Positions 26,888-37,537 of a DNA stretch of 64,000 nt are shown here, one piece after another; the first letter of the stretch is position 1; the number at the start of each line of letters is the position of its first letter. The translations under genes were made by a program, and so were the position numbers. The stretch is from Methylobacterium radiotolerans JCM 2831. Lineage in GTDB: Bacteria; Pseudomonadota; Alphaproteobacteria; Rhizobiales; Beijerinckiaceae. The stretch is from the NCBI RefSeq assembly GCF_000019725.1, contig NC_010505.1, positions 4,139,001 to 4,203,000 on the forward strand, in the 5' to 3' direction. The notes beneath the pieces were generated by a model, which did not search any database, was not told where the DNA came from, and saw only the letters and a list, made by a program, of their open reading frames with translations.

Positions 26888-27367
26888 TCAGAGGACCTTC
26901 AGCAGGGCCTCGGCCCCGGAAACCTCGGCCTTCGAGGGCGTCTCCTCGACGTTGAGGATCCGGACGACGCCGTCCTCGACCAGCATCGAGTAGCGCTTCG
27001 AGCGCATCCCGAGACCGAAGCCCGTGCCGTCCATCTCCAGGCCGATGGCCTTGGCGAAATCGGCGTTGCCGTCGGCGAGGAATTCCAGCCCCTCGGCGCC
27101 GCTCGCCTTCGACCACGCGTCGAGCACGAACACGTCGTTGACGCTCGTCACCGCGATGGCGTCGATGCCCCGCCCGAGGATCTCGTCCCTGTGGGTGACG
27201 AAGCCCGGCAGGTGGTTGCGGTGGCAGCTGGGGGTGAACGCGCCCGGCACGCCGATCAGGACCACGCGCCGGCCCTTGAACACGTCGTCGGTGGTGCGCG
27301 CGATCGGGCCCTCGGGGCCGATCACCCGGAAGGTGGCCTGGGGCAGGTGGTCGCCGACCTGGATCAT
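26888..27367 (-). CDS. Peroxiredoxin (Prx5 type)
   Basis: Thiol peroxidase of 159 residues. The peroxidatic Cys48 lies in the Prx5 signature PGAFTPSCH, with the usual Thr three residues before it and Arg further on (SKRYSMLVEDG). Prx5 enzymes reduce hydrogen peroxide and alkyl hydroperoxides using glutathione/glutaredoxin or thioredoxin; bacterial members are often fused to glutaredoxin, but this one is single-domain. Lacks a clear resolving cysteine, so a 1-Cys mechanism is likely. ATG at 27367 begins MIQVGDHLPQATF, the normal N-terminus for the family. Confidence 0.94.
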   Translation of the reverse strand: MIQVGDHLPQATFRVIGPEGPIARTTDDVFKGRRVVLIGVPGAFTPSCHRNHLPGFVTHRDEILGRGIDAIAVTSVNDVFVLDAWSKASGAEGLEFLADGNADFAKAIGLEMDGTGFGLGMRSKRYSMLVEDGVVRILNVEETPSKAEVSGAEALLKVL

Positions 27368-27469
27368 CGCGGGTCCCTCGTTGTCGCGCGCTGGGATGGC
27401 GCGCGTGAGCAGCGCGCCTGACCTAGCGTGGCAGGGGGTGCCTGTCGAGGATCGGGAGCAGCCTGCGGC

Positions 27470-27883
27470 TCACGGTCCGAGAAGCTTGACGGAGGCCGCC
27501 CCGGCGCCGAACAGCGCGGCCCCGGCCGTCATGCCAGACAGCGCCACCTGCCAGGGCGCGAGACTCCGGTCCCGGCCGATCTTGGCGGCCTCGGCCGCGA
27601 GCTTGGTCTGCTCGACGGCCGTCTTCGAAGCCTCGGCCGTCATCTTGACCTGCTCGGCCGCCAGCCTGGTCTGCTCCGCGGCCAGTTTCGACTGCTCGGC
27701 GATCAGCTTGTGCTGCTCGGCGACGAACTTCCGCGTCTCCTCGTGCGCGCGCTCGATCCGCGCGCGCTGCTCCTCGATGGCGAACGCGGCCTGAGAGGCG
27801 GAGCCAGCCACGATGGTCACGGTCTCGAACGTGGCCGGAACGATCGCCTTCGCGTGCCGGCCGGGACATTCTGCGGCGCGCAT
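27470..27883 (-). CDS. Hypothetical protein with seven-residue repeats and C-terminal membrane segment
   Basis: Protein of 137 residues, family not recognised. Residues about 55-105 form six near-perfect heptads of the type KLAAEQT / RLAAEQV / KMTAEAS, with matching 21-nt repeats in the DNA, so a long straight amphipathic helix or coiled coil is predicted. A hydrophobic stretch near the C-terminus (WQVALSGMTAGAALFGAGAA) may anchor it to the membrane. No signal peptide. ATG 27883 gives a compact product; upstream in-frame sequence reads as non-coding. It is divergent from the yqgE-like gene. It could be a scaffolding or membrane-spacer protein. Confidence 0.6.
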   Translation of the reverse strand: MRAAECPGRHAKAIVPATFETVTIVAGSASQAAFAIEEQRARIERAHEETRKFVAEQHKLIAEQSKLAAEQTRLAAEQVKMTAEASKTAVEQTKLAAEAAKIGRDRSLAPWQVALSGMTAGAALFGAGAASVKLLGP

Positions 27884-27998
27884 GAGACCCGCACAAGCTT
27901 GGGGGAGGCTGGCTGCGTCCCTATTGCCCGCTGGACAACGGAGGGGCGCGGCGTAGCATGGACGGATGGCGCACCCTCCGCACCGCAGGCCTGATCCC

Positions 27999-28640
27999 AT
28001 GTCGGCAGCGTCGTCGCAGGCCGGGAAGGCCGCGTCGCCGCTCCGGACGGAGCTGTCGGGCCCGCACTTCCTCGACGGGCAGTTCCTCGTGGCCATGCCC
28101 GGCATGGCCGACGAGCGCTTCGCCCGCTCGGTGATCTACGTCTGCGCCCATTCCGCCGACGGGGCCATGGGCATTATCGTCAACAAGGCGGCGACCGACA
28201 TCAGCATGCCGGACCTCCTGGTCCAGCTCGACGTCGCGCCCGAGGCGGACGCGATTCGCCTGCGCGAGCGGGTCGGCCACATGCCGGTCCTGATGGGCGG
28301 CCCGGTGGAGGGGCGGCGCGGCTTCGTGCTCCACAGCGACGATTTCCACATCCAGCAATCGACGCTGATCATCGACGACGGCATCTGCCTGACCGCGACC
28401 GTGGAGATCCTCCGGGCCATCGCCAGCGGGGACGGCCCGGCCAGCGCCGTGCTGGCGCTCGGCTATGCCGGCTGGCAGGCCGGGCAGCTGGAGAGCGAGA
28501 TCATGGCCAACGGCTGGCTCAACTGCCCGGCCGATCCGGCGCTGATCTTCAACGCCGACCTCGACGCCAAGTACGACCTCGCCCTGCGGGCCAACGGCAT
28601 CGACCCGGCGATGCTGTCGATGACCGCCGGCCGGGCCTGA
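27999..28640 (+). CDS. YqgE/AlgH family protein (UPF0301)
   Basis: A 213-residue member of UPF0301. The family signature is seen in [22 protein letters not shown] near residue 24-45, [30 protein letters not shown] near 100-116 and [15 protein letters not shown] near 156-170. YqgE is cytosolic and highly conserved; it is often beside ruvX (yqgF), which is not the case here. The biochemical role is unsolved; AlgH has been tied to alginate regulation. ATG 27999 was preferred to an upstream start at 27966 because the family normally begins shortly before the LxGxF strand. Confidence 0.92.
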   Translation: MSAASSQAGKAASPLRTELSGPHFLDGQFLVAMPGMADERFARSVIYVCAHSADGAMGIIVNKAATDISMPDLLVQLDVAPEADAIRLRERVGHMPVLMGGPVEGRRGFVLHSDDFHIQQSTLIIDDGICLTATVEILRAIASGDGPASAVLALGYAGWQAGQLESEIMANGWLNCPADPALIFNADLDAKYDLALRANGIDPAMLSMTAGRA

Positions 28641-28721
28641 CCCGGCCGCGCGCTCCGGCGCCTCGAATCCGCCGCCCCCGGTCGCGCCGCCGCGTCGCGC
28701 CGGCGGTCCTGCGCGGGCCGC

Positions 28722-29708
28722 CTATTCGGGCAGCGCGTCGCCGCCGCCGACCGCGTCCGGGTTCATGCCCTCGACGGCCGGCTTGGGACGCGGCCGGCGG
28801 GGTGCCACGGCGGCGGTGGGCGTCGCCGTGTTGGCGCCGAGCCGGGTGGCCAGGGCCAGGGCGCGGTTCTCCGTCACCCGCAGATGGCAGAACCCGTGCG
28901 TGCCCTCGCGCGCGTAGGTGCGGCAGAGCTGCTCCCGGTCCGACGAGAAGGCGGCCTGCTCGCTGACGATCGGCCGCACGTCCTCGCGTCGGGCCCGCTG
29001 GGTCATCAGCTTGTAATTGTCCCGGACGGCCTTGTCGGCCACGCCGCGGGCCGTGTCGAACTCCCCGGCCCGCGGGATCAGGGTCGCGGCGCCCGGCCCC
29101 CAGAGGCCGACCGGCGTGGTCGCGCAGTCCGCCGCCGAGAAGGTGCAGACCGGGCCCGAACCCAGGCTCGAGACCAGCACGCCGCCGTCGGTCACGTCGA
29201 AGCGCAGCGGGCACTCGGCCCCGGCGGCCTCGAAGCGCGGCACGCCCTCGGGCTTGCCCTCGGCGGTGAGCGTCACCGGATTGCCGCCCGCGAGCGGCAC
29301 CGTGCACGACTCCGCCGGCTGCGAGATCTTGGTCCCGGGCAGCTTGATCCGCGCCGTGACGGCCGTGCCGGAGCGCTCCAGCTTCAGGGATCCGGACAGG
29401 CCGTTGAGCTGCAGCTCCTGGCCGATCACGCCGTCCTCGGAGGGCGTCTTCAGCACGACCGGGCGGGCCGGCGCGGGGGCCGGCCGGGGCGCCTCGGGAG
29501 CCGCCGCGGGCGGGCCCGGCTCGCCCGGTGCCCCGGGCGCAGGCGCCGGCTCCGGCAGGCCGCGCGGCGGCGTCGGCGGCCGCTCCGGCTTGATGCCGAA
29601 CAGGCGCTCGAAGAAGTTCTGGGCCCGCGCGGGGGGCGCGGCGAGCATCCCGGGCGCCGCGACGGCGACCGCCAGGATCGGGAGCAGGAGGCTGCGGGTC
29701 GGGCGCAT
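28722..29708 (-). CDS. Exported Pro/Ala-rich hypothetical protein
   Basis: Secreted protein of 328 residues. Residues 1-29 are a signal peptide ending PPARAQ, followed by FFERLFGIKPERPP and a Pro/Ala-rich linker to about residue 85. The folded part (about 85-300) has six cysteines, which could pair in the periplasm, including SCTV, ECPL, VCTF and LCRTYAREGTHGFCHL near the end. That last segment resembles DUF-type alphaproteobacterial periplasmic proteins of unknown role. Family not recognised with certainty. It is divergent from dnaK, with about 390 bp between them. Confidence 0.8.
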   Translation of the reverse strand: MRPTRSLLLPILAVAVAAPGMLAAPPARAQNFFERLFGIKPERPPTPPRGLPEPAPAPGAPGEPGPPAAAPEAPRPAPAPARPVVLKTPSEDGVIGQELQLNGLSGSLKLERSGTAVTARIKLPGTKISQPAESCTVPLAGGNPVTLTAEGKPEGVPRFEAAGAECPLRFDVTDGGVLVSSLGSGPVCTFSAADCATTPVGLWGPGAATLIPRAGEFDTARGVADKAVRDNYKLMTQRARREDVRPIVSEQAAFSSDREQLCRTYAREGTHGFCHLRVTENRALALATRLGANTATPTAAVAPRRPRPKPAVEGMNPDAVGGGDALPE

Positions 29709-30100
29709 CGGACTCTACGACGGGGACACGAAGTGGCGGGGCCACGCGCAACCCCTTGTCGAAACGTTAACACGCCGTCGATGGCGCCGACGTGGCAGCG
29801 GAGCAACAAAATGCAGCCACGCCACCGGGCCGCGGCCGGCCGTGCGGCGAGATCCTGCCGGAATGACAAGGGGATGGCGCGGATCCGCGTGGCCGATCCC
29901 GCCGCGCAGGCTTCGCCTTGCGGGCCCGGAACGGGCTTCTTATATCGCCCTCGACGCGGGATTGCGCGCTGGGTTTCAGCCGTTCACGGCCCTTGATCCG
30001 GCCCGGGTCCCATACTCACATCACCCCCGACACCGCCATGGGCCGAGCTGCTTCGGGGCTCGGCGGTCTGCTTGAACGCGACACAAAGAGGGATCCCACC
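29709..30100 (+). promoter_or_regulatory. dnaK: dnaK upstream region with RpoH-type heat-shock promoter
   Basis: The 392 bp between the exported protein gene and dnaK carry no credible gene. CTTG at 29917-29920 is followed after exactly 18 bp by CTTATAT at 29939-29945, fitting the alphaproteobacterial RpoH consensus CTTG-N18-CYTATNT. Transcription would begin near 29952, giving a leader of about 150 nt. No CIRCE inverted repeat was seen, so control looks RpoH-based. Confidence 0.7.
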
Positions 30101-32017
<1,917 letters not shown>

Positions 32018-32039
32018 GGCGCGGATCTGATACGACCGC

Positions 32040-32070
32040 GCGGGGCCGGAGCGATCCGGCCCCGCCTTTG
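32040..32070 (+). terminator. dnaK terminator hairpin
   Basis: GCGGGGCCGGA at 32040-32050 pairs perfectly over 11 bp with TCCGGCCCCGC at 32055-32065 around a GCGA loop, followed by CTTTG. It begins 23 bp after the dnaK stop and separates dnaK from dnaJ, which suggests dnaJ also has its own promoter or depends on read-through. Confidence 0.75.
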
Positions 32071-32084
32071 CGTGAGCAGCGTAT

Positions 32085-32222
32085 TCAGAAGCTCCGTCAT
32101 GCCGGGCATGCGGGGCCCGGGATCCAGGGCCGACGGCAGAGCGCGAATCCGCGTCGTCGGCGCTTCTGGTTTCCGGGCTCGTCAGCGGCGCCCCGGAACG
32201 GCGGTGCGGTGGTAGAAGCGTC
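32085..32222. repeat. Intergenic element with palindromic, repeat-like composition
   Basis: Between dnaK and dnaJ lies a block starting CAGAAGCTCCGTCATGCCGG and including GCATGCGGGGCCCGGGATCC, with internal complementary segments such as GCCGACGGC / GCGTCGTCGGC. GTCATnCCGGG...CCGGGATCCAGGG is a wording often seen in repeated intergenic elements of alphaproteobacteria. No second full copy is present in this window, so the assignment is tentative. Confidence 0.4.
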
Positions 32223-32267
32223 GCGGCCCGGGGTTCGGGACGGGACGGGAAGGCACCTGAGGGCGGG

Positions 32268-33410
32268 ATGTCGAAGCGGGACTATTACGAGATCCTGGGG
32301 GTCACCAAGACCGCCACGGAAGGCGAGATGAAGGTCGCTTTCCGCAAGCTCGCGATGACCTATCATCCCGACCGGAATCCCGGCGACAAGGACGCCGAGA
32401 TCAAGTTCAAGGAAATCAACGAGGCCTATCAGTGCCTCTCGGACGGCCAGAAGCGCGCCGCCTACGACAGGTTCGGCCACGCGGCCTTCAGCCAGGGCGG
32501 CGGCGGTCCCGGATTCGGCAACGAGTTCGGCGACTTCATGTCGGACATCTTCGACAATTTCTTCGGTGACGGCCGCGGTGGCGGCGGCGCGCGCGGCCGC
32601 GGCGGCACGCCGGGCCGCGAGCGCGGGGCCGACCTGCGCTACAACCTCGAGATCACCCTGGAGGAGGCCTTCACCGGCAAGGCCGAGACCATCAAGATCC
32701 CGACCTCGATCACCTGCGAGGTCTGCGACGGGTCCGGCGCGAAGCCCGGCTCGAAGCCGCGGACCTGCCCGACCTGCGCGGGCTACGGACGGGTCCGGGC
32801 GGCGCAGGGCTTCTTCGCCATCGAGCGGACCTGCCCCAACTGCCACGGCCGCGGCGAGATCGTGGACGATCCCTGCACCGCCTGCCAGGGCGCCGGCCGG
32901 GTCAACCGCGAGCGCACCCTCTCGATCAACGTGCCGGCGGGCGTCGACGACGGATTGCGGATCCGGCTCGCCGGCGAGGGCGAGAGCGGGCTGCGCGGCG
33001 GGCCGGCGGGCGACCTCTACGTCTTCCTGTCGATCAAGCAGCACGAGTTCTTCCAGCGCGACGGCGCCGACCTGTTCTGCCGGGTGCCGATCTCGATGGT
33101 GACGGCCGCGCTCTCGGGCGAGATCACCGTGCCGGTGATCGACGGCTCGCAGACGCAGGTGCGCATCCCCGCGGGGACGCAGACCGCCAAGCAGTTCCGC
33201 ATCAAGGGCAAGGGCATGCCGGTGCTGCGCTCGCGGGAGGTCGGCGACCTCTACATCCAGGTCTTCGTCGAGACCCCGCAGAACCTGACCAAGCGCCAGC
33301 GCGAGCTGCTCCAGGAGTTCGATCTGTCGGCCTCCCCGGAGAACCATCCCGAATCCGCGGGCTTCTTCTCGAAGGTGCGGGACTTCTTCGGGGGCGCGGT
33401 CCGGCCGTGA
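32268..33410 (+). CDS. dnaJ: Chaperone protein DnaJ (Hsp40)
   Basis: Class I J-protein of 380 residues, stimulating DnaK ATPase and delivering substrates. The J domain has [20 protein letters not shown] and the essential HPD at about residues 33-35 ([10 protein letters not shown]). A Gly-rich linker follows (about 75-130). The zinc-finger region has all four CxxCxGxG repeats: [32 protein letters not shown]. The C-terminal domains include [18 protein letters not shown] and [17 protein letters not shown]. Length is normal. ATG 32268 follows GAGGGCGGG. It is 250 bp after dnaK. Confidence 0.98.
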   Translation: MSKRDYYEILGVTKTATEGEMKVAFRKLAMTYHPDRNPGDKDAEIKFKEINEAYQCLSDGQKRAAYDRFGHAAFSQGGGGPGFGNEFGDFMSDIFDNFFGDGRGGGGARGRGGTPGRERGADLRYNLEITLEEAFTGKAETIKIPTSITCEVCDGSGAKPGSKPRTCPTCAGYGRVRAAQGFFAIERTCPNCHGRGEIVDDPCTACQGAGRVNRERTLSINVPAGVDDGLRIRLAGEGESGLRGGPAGDLYVFLSIKQHEFFQRDGADLFCRVPISMVTAALSGEITVPVIDGSQTQVRIPAGTQTAKQFRIKGKGMPVLRSREVGDLYIQVFVETPQNLTKRQRELLQEFDLSASPENHPESAGFFSKVRDFFGGAVRP

Positions 33411-33440
33411 GGCCGGATCCGAAACCCGGGACGGCCCGTT

Positions 33441-33466
33441 ATGCAAGCGGCCGGCGTGGCTTGCAT
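33441..33466 (+). terminator. Inverted repeat after dnaJ, possible terminator
   Basis: ATGCAAGC at 33441-33448 pairs perfectly with GCTTGCAT at 33459-33466 across a 10-nt GC-rich loop. It starts 31 bp after the dnaJ stop. No T-run follows, so it could also be an operator for the following methyltransferase gene. Confidence 0.45.
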
Positions 33467-33549
33467 CCCCTAGGCGCGGCGCCGGCTTGACTGTAAGACA
33501 GCGCCGTCCCTAGCCATTCATTCTCATCCGGCATCAAGGAATCCAGGAC

Positions 33550-34188
33550 TTGCCGCCGCTCCGCCGTCCCAACGCGAAGGCTCCTGCGGGCAGGAGCGCG
33601 ATTTTCGGGCCGCGGCGCGACCCCCTCGAGGACGAGGCCCGGTTCCTGCGGTCCTGGCTCGAGCGCCCCCTGGTCACGGGGGCCGTGACGCCCTCGGGCA
33701 AGATGCTCGCCCGGACCATGGCCGCCTACGTCGACCCGCGCCTGGAAGGGCCGGTCGTCGAGCTCGGCCCCGGCACCGGGCCGGTGACCGAGGCGCTGAT
33801 CCGGCGCGGCGTCGCGCCGGAGCGGCTGATCCTCGTGGAGTTCAACCCCGATTTCTGCCGCCTCCTGACCCATCGCTTCCCGGGCGTGCGGGTCATCCAG
33901 GGCGATGCCTACAACATGCGCGCGAGCCTCGAGGACGTGCTGACGCAGCCCGCGGCCGCGACGATCTCGAGCCTGCCGCTGTTCACCAAGCCGCTGGAGC
34001 AGCGGCTCGACCTGCTCAACACCGCCCACGACCTGATGCGGCCGGGCGCGCCGTTCGTGCAGTTCACCTACGCGGTCGTGCCGCCGATCCCGGCCCGCTG
34101 CGAGGCCGGCAGCTACACCGCGGACCGCTCCAACCGGGTCTGGCTGAACCTGCCGCCGGCGCGGGTCTGGGTCTACCGCCGACCCTGA
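33550..34188 (+). CDS. pmtA: PmtA-like SAM-dependent phospholipid N-methyltransferase
   Basis: A 212-residue class I methyltransferase. FLRSWLERPLVTGAVTPSGK near residues 34-53 and the SAM motif VVELGPGTGPVTEALI near 69-84 are diagnostic of the Rhizobium-type PmtA group, which methylates phosphatidylethanolamine stepwise toward phosphatidylcholine. The acidic residue after motif II is in LILVEFNPDF, and AATISSLPLF is motif IV. The TTG at 33550 is the likely start; no better-placed ATG exists before the conserved part. Related rRNA adenine dimethylases share the fold, so substrate is inferred. The sequence CTTGACTGTAAG at 33486 may be part of its promoter. Confidence 0.8.
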   Translation: MPPLRRPNAKAPAGRSAIFGPRRDPLEDEARFLRSWLERPLVTGAVTPSGKMLARTMAAYVDPRLEGPVVELGPGTGPVTEALIRRGVAPERLILVEFNPDFCRLLTHRFPGVRVIQGDAYNMRASLEDVLTQPAAATISSLPLFTKPLEQRLDLLNTAHDLMRPGAPFVQFTYAVVPPIPARCEAGSYTADRSNRVWLNLPPARVWVYRRP

Positions 34189-34297
34189 CCTGAACACGGC
34201 CTGAGCGAACAGGTCACGTTTGCGTCAACTGGAAAGGCGCAGACCTGGGACACGGCCGGACGCCACAGGGCGACCGGCGTGGATCAGGAGAACGCCG

Positions 34298-34618
34298 ATG
34301 TTCACCAAGACCGCACGGACCCGCCTGGCCGCCGCCCTGGCCCTGGGCGGACTCGCCCTCGCGGCGCCCGCGACGGCCGCCCCCCTCGGCCGCGATGCCG
34401 GCCTGCGGGCGGAAGGCGGCGACGTCCACACCGTCCAGTACGGCTACGGCTACGGGCACCGCCACGGCGGCTGGGGCCACCACGGCTACGGCCCGCGCCA
34501 TCACCATCACGGCGGCTGGGGCCGGGGCCACCATTACGGCTGGCGGCACCACGGCTTCGGGCCGCGTCACCATCACCACGGTGACTGGGGCCACCGTCAC
34601 GGCTACGGCCGCTGGTAA
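34298..34618 (+). CDS. Exported His/Gly-rich small protein
   Basis: A 106-residue protein with a clear signal peptide (LAAALALGGLALAAPATAAP). The mature part from about residue 45 is built almost only of His, Gly, Trp, Tyr and Arg, in irregular repeats such as GYGPRHHHHGGWG and GFGPRHHHHGDWG. About a quarter of the mature residues are histidine, so binding of nickel, copper, zinc or other metals in the periplasm is likely. CAGGAG precedes ATG 34298. The family is not recognised; similar low-complexity proteins occur widely in Methylobacterium. A strong hairpin follows the stop codon. Confidence 0.8.
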   Translation: MFTKTARTRLAAALALGGLALAAPATAAPLGRDAGLRAEGGDVHTVQYGYGYGHRHGGWGHHGYGPRHHHHGGWGRGHHYGWRHHGFGPRHHHHGDWGHRHGYGRW

Positions 34619-34629
34619 CAGCTAGTCCG

Positions 34630-34653
34630 CGCGCCCGGTCCCGACCGGGCGCG
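34630..34653. terminator. Bidirectional hairpin between the His-rich gene and deoA
   Basis: CGCGCCCGGTC (34630-34640) and GACCGGGCGCG (34643-34653) form an 11 bp perfect inverted repeat with almost no loop; the innermost pairs must open in RNA. It sits between convergent stop codons at 34618 and 34658. Confidence 0.7.
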
Positions 34654-34657
34654 GCCC

Positions 34658-35992
34658 CTAACCGGCGTCCACCCGCTCCAGGACGGGCGGCCGCTCCGTC
34701 GGCGCGTCGCCCATCCGGTAGGCCGCCCGCAGCGCGGCCTCGGCCCGGTCCGCGGCGGCCTCGTCGGCCGCGTGGACGATCCCGAGCAGGCCGCCGGACG
34801 ATCCCGGACCGGCGAGGTCCGTGAAGCCGACGCGCGGGTCGACGGGATCCTCCGGCCGCGTGCGTCCGCCCCCGAGTCCGATCACCGCCAGGCCCAGCGC
34901 CCGCGTCGCGATCCCCGCGACGGTCCCGTCCTGACGCACCGCCCGGCGCACCGGTGCCGCCGGCAGATGCGCCGCCGGCCGCTCCAGGAGATCGCCCGGC
35001 CCGCCCAGGGCCGCGACCATGCGGCCGAAGCCCTCGGCCGCCCGGCCCGACGCGAGGGCCCGCTCCAGCCGCTCCGCGGCGCTGTCGCGGTCCGGCGCGA
35101 GGCCGCCGACGACCAGCATCTCCGCGCCCAGGGCCACCGTGACCGCGTGGAAGCGCGGCTCGCGGCGCGCGCCCGTCAGGTAGTCGATCGCGTAGGCGAC
35201 CTCGACGGCGTTGCCGGCCGCGCTGGCGAGCGGCGCGTCCATGTCGGTGATCAGCGCGGCGGTGTGCAGGCCGGCCCCCTCCGCCACCGTGACGATGCTC
35301 CCCGCCAGGGCGCGCGCCTCGGGCAGCGTTGCCATGAAGGCGCCGGAGCCCTGCTTCACGTCCATCACGAGCCCGTCCAGCCCGGCGGCGAGCTTCTTCG
35401 ACAGGATCGAGGCGGTGATCAGGTCGCGGGACTCGACCGTGCCGGTGACGTCGCGGATCGCGTAGAGGCGCCGGTCCGCGGGCGCGAGCTCGGCAGTCTG
35501 GCCGATGATGGCGCAGCCGACCGTGCCGACGACCCGGCGGAACGCGTCGAGGCCCGGCGTCGCGTCGTAGCCCGGGATGCTGCCGAGCTTGTCCAGCGTC
35601 CCGCCGGTATGGCCGAGGCCGCGCCCCGAGATCATCGGCACGTAGCCGCCGCAGGCCGCGACCATCGGGGCGAGCGGCAGGCTCACCGCGTCGCCGATGC
35701 CGCCGGTGGAGTGCTTGTCGAGGACGGGCCCGGGCAGGTCCCAGGCGAGGACCCGGCCCGACTCGGCCATGGCCCGGGTCAGCGCCACCCGCTCCGGCAG
35801 CGACAGGCCGCGGAAGAACACCGCCATGGCGAAGGCCGCCGCCTGACCCTCCCCGACCGTGCCGTCGGTGAGGCCGCGGATGAAGGCGTCGATCGCCTCC
35901 GGCTCGAGGGGCTGGCCGTCGCGCTTGGCCCGGATCGTCTCCTGGGGCAGCCTCTCCTGGGGAAGCCTCTCCTGGGGAAGCGGCACGCTCAC
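34658..35992 (-). CDS. deoA: Thymidine phosphorylase
   Basis: Splits thymidine or deoxyuridine with phosphate to give base and deoxyribose 1-phosphate. Residues 20-120 hold [40 protein letters not shown] (the phosphate-binding KHSTGG signature) and [16 protein letters not shown], all diagnostic. The 444-residue length is normal. The N-terminus carries [14 protein letters not shown], encoded by tandem 15-bp repeats, so the native start context has been expanded. GTG at 35992 overlaps the deoC stop by 4 nt (GTGA). Last gene of a cdd-punA-deoC-deoA minus-strand operon. Confidence 0.95.
   Translation of the reverse strand: MSVPLPQERLPQERLPQETIRAKRDGQPLEPEAIDAFIRGLTDGTVGEGQAAAFAMAVFFRGLSLPERVALTRAMAESGRVLAWDLPGPVLDKHSTGGIGDAVSLPLAPMVAACGGYVPMISGRGLGHTGGTLDKLGSIPGYDATPGLDAFRRVVGTVGCAIIGQTAELAPADRRLYAIRDVTGTVESRDLITASILSKKLAAGLDGLVMDVKQGSGAFMATLPEARALAGSIVTVAEGAGLHTAALITDMDAPLASAAGNAVEVAYAIDYLTGARREPRFHAVTVALGAEMLVVGGLAPDRDSAAERLERALASGRAAEGFGRMVAALGGPGDLLERPAAHLPAAPVRRAVRQDGTVAGIATRALGLAVIGLGGGRTRPEDPVDPRVGFTDLAGPGSSGGLLGIVHAADEAAADRAEAALRAAYRMGDAPTERPPVLERVDAG
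35936..35980. repeat. 15-bp tandem repeat in the start of deoA
   Basis: CCTCTCCTGGGGAAG occurs twice in tandem (35951-35965 and 35966-35980) with a third, imperfect unit before (ending CTCCTGGGGCAG). On the coding strand each unit adds LPQER, in frame, so copy number could vary without breaking deoA. Confidence 0.8.
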
Positions 35993-36720
35993 AGCTCCCG
36001 CGCCTGGATCAGGGTCCCGAACAGGCTGCTCGCTCCGAGCCGGAAGGTTGCGGGGCTCACCCAGCCGGGCCCCATGAGCCGGTCGGCCAGATCGAGGTAG
36101 GTGGCGGCGTCGGCGACGCTGCGCAGGCCGCCGGAGACCTTCAGGCCCGCGGGGCGGCCGCCGCCGCGGATCTCGGCCAGCATCGCCTCGGCGGCCTCCG
36201 GGGTCGCCGAGACCGGGCTCTTGCCCGTGGAGGTTTTCAGGAAATCGGCGCCCGCCTCCAGGGCGATCCGGCCGGCCTCCCGGATCCGCCCCGGATCGGC
36301 GAGTTCGCCCGTCTCCAGGATCACCTTGAGGGTCGCGGACCCGCAGGTGTCGCGCACGGCCTCGACCATGTCGCGGGCGATCGCCGCCTCGCCCCGCAGC
36401 AGCGCGCCGTAGGGCAGGACGAGGTCGATCTCGTCGGCGCCGTCGCGCAGGGCCTCGGCGGTGTCGTCGGTGGCGCGGGCGCAGTCCTCGCCGCCCGCGG
36501 GGAAGTTGATCACCGTGGCGATCCGGATCCCGGTGCCCGCGAGCGCCCGCGCGCCCTGCGCGACGAAGCGCGGCCAGACGCAGATCGCCGCGACGCCGCC
36601 GCGCTTCGCGTCCCGGCAGAGGACGTCGATCTTGGTCTCGGTGCAGGTCTCGCCGAGATCGGTGAGGTCGAGGAGCGGCAGGGCCCGGCGGGCGACCGCG
36701 CCGGCATCGGGATCAGTCAT
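35989..36720 (-). CDS. deoC: Deoxyribose-phosphate aldolase
   Basis: Class I aldolase of 243 residues splitting deoxyribose 5-phosphate into acetaldehyde and glyceraldehyde 3-phosphate. The Schiff-base lysine lies in [11 protein letters not shown] near residue 166 and the second conserved lysine in [10 protein letters not shown] near 196; [12 protein letters not shown] and [11 protein letters not shown] are normal DeoC strands. The 8 bp overlap with punA upstream and 4 bp overlap with deoA downstream indicate tight translational coupling. The operon has no phosphopentomutase (deoB) in this window, which would be needed to connect deoxyribose 1-phosphate to this step. Confidence 0.95.
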   Translation of the reverse strand: MTDPDAGAVARRALPLLDLTDLGETCTETKIDVLCRDAKRGGVAAICVWPRFVAQGARALAGTGIRIATVINFPAGGEDCARATDDTAEALRDGADEIDLVLPYGALLRGEAAIARDMVEAVRDTCGSATLKVILETGELADPGRIREAGRIALEAGADFLKTSTGKSPVSATPEAAEAMLAEIRGGGRPAGLKVSGGLRSVADAATYLDLADRLMGPGWVSPATFRLGASSLFGTLIQAREL

Positions 36721-37537
36721 CGGCTGTCTCTCCGTCGGGCAGGCCGGCCACGAAGGCCCGGACCAGGCGGCCGAGATCCTCCGCGGCCCGGGCCGCCACC
36801 GCCTTCGTCTCCGCGTGGTTCGGGTCGCCGCCCGCGATGCCGGCCGCGAGGTTCGTCACCACCGAGACCGCCGCCACCGGCAGGCCGAGAAACCGGGCGA
36901 GGATCACCTCGGGCACGGTCGACATGCCCACGAGGTCGGCGCCCAGGAGGCCGGCCATCCGCACCTCCGCGGGCGTCTCGAAGCTCGGGCCCGAGAACCA
37001 CGCGTAGATCCCCTCCCCCAGGGACACACCGCAGGCCCCGGCCGCCGCGCGGAGCCGCGCCCGCAGGTCCGGGTCGTAGGCCTCGGTCATCGGCACGAAC
37101 CGCGCGTCGCTGGCCTCGCCGATCAGCGGGTTCATCCCGGAGAGGTTGATGTGGTCGGCGAGCAGCACGAGGCTGCCGGGCCCGGTCGCCGGCCGCAGCG
37201 ATCCGGAGGCGTTGGTGAGCAGCAGGCGCCGGGCGCCGAGGTGCCGGGCGCAGGCGAGCGGCACCCGCATCGCCGCCGGGTCACCGCGCTCGTAGGCGTG
37301 GGCCCGCCCCTCGAAGATCAGGACCGGTCGCCCCGCGAGGCGTCCCCGGTGCAGCCGGCCGCCGTGGCCGCTGACGCCGGGCCCCGGAAACCCGGGGATC
37401 GCCGCGTAGTCGACGGCGCTCGCGTCCGTGAGGGCCGCCGCGATCCCGCCGAGGCCGGTGCCGGTCACCACCGCGCAGGCGTAGGGACCCGCGAAGCCGG
37501 CGGCGCGCAGGGCGTCGCGGGCGGCCGCCTCACTCAC
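36713..37537 (-). CDS. punA: Purine-nucleoside phosphorylase (PunA/XapA type)
   Basis: Trimer-type purine nucleoside phosphorylase of 274 residues. Diagnostic segments are VVTGTGLGGIA near residue 23-33, GRAHAYERGDP near 76-86, LTNASGSLRPATGPGSLVLL near 107-126 and YAWFSGPSFETPAEVRM near 180-196, ending with MSTVPEVILARFLGLPVAAVS. Start at GTG 37537 overlaps the end of cdd by 8 bp. It releases guanine or hypoxanthine from nucleosides and sits between cdd and deoC, forming a general nucleoside salvage unit for both purines and pyrimidines. Confidence 0.94.
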   Translation of the reverse strand: MSEAAARDALRAAGFAGPYACAVVTGTGLGGIAAALTDASAVDYAAIPGFPGPGVSGHGGRLHRGRLAGRPVLIFEGRAHAYERGDPAAMRVPLACARHLGARRLLLTNASGSLRPATGPGSLVLLADHINLSGMNPLIGEASDARFVPMTEAYDPDLRARLRAAAGACGVSLGEGIYAWFSGPSFETPAEVRMAGLLGADLVGMSTVPEVILARFLGLPVAAVSVVTNLAAGIAGGDPNHAETKAVAARAAEDLGRLVRAFVAGLPDGETADD

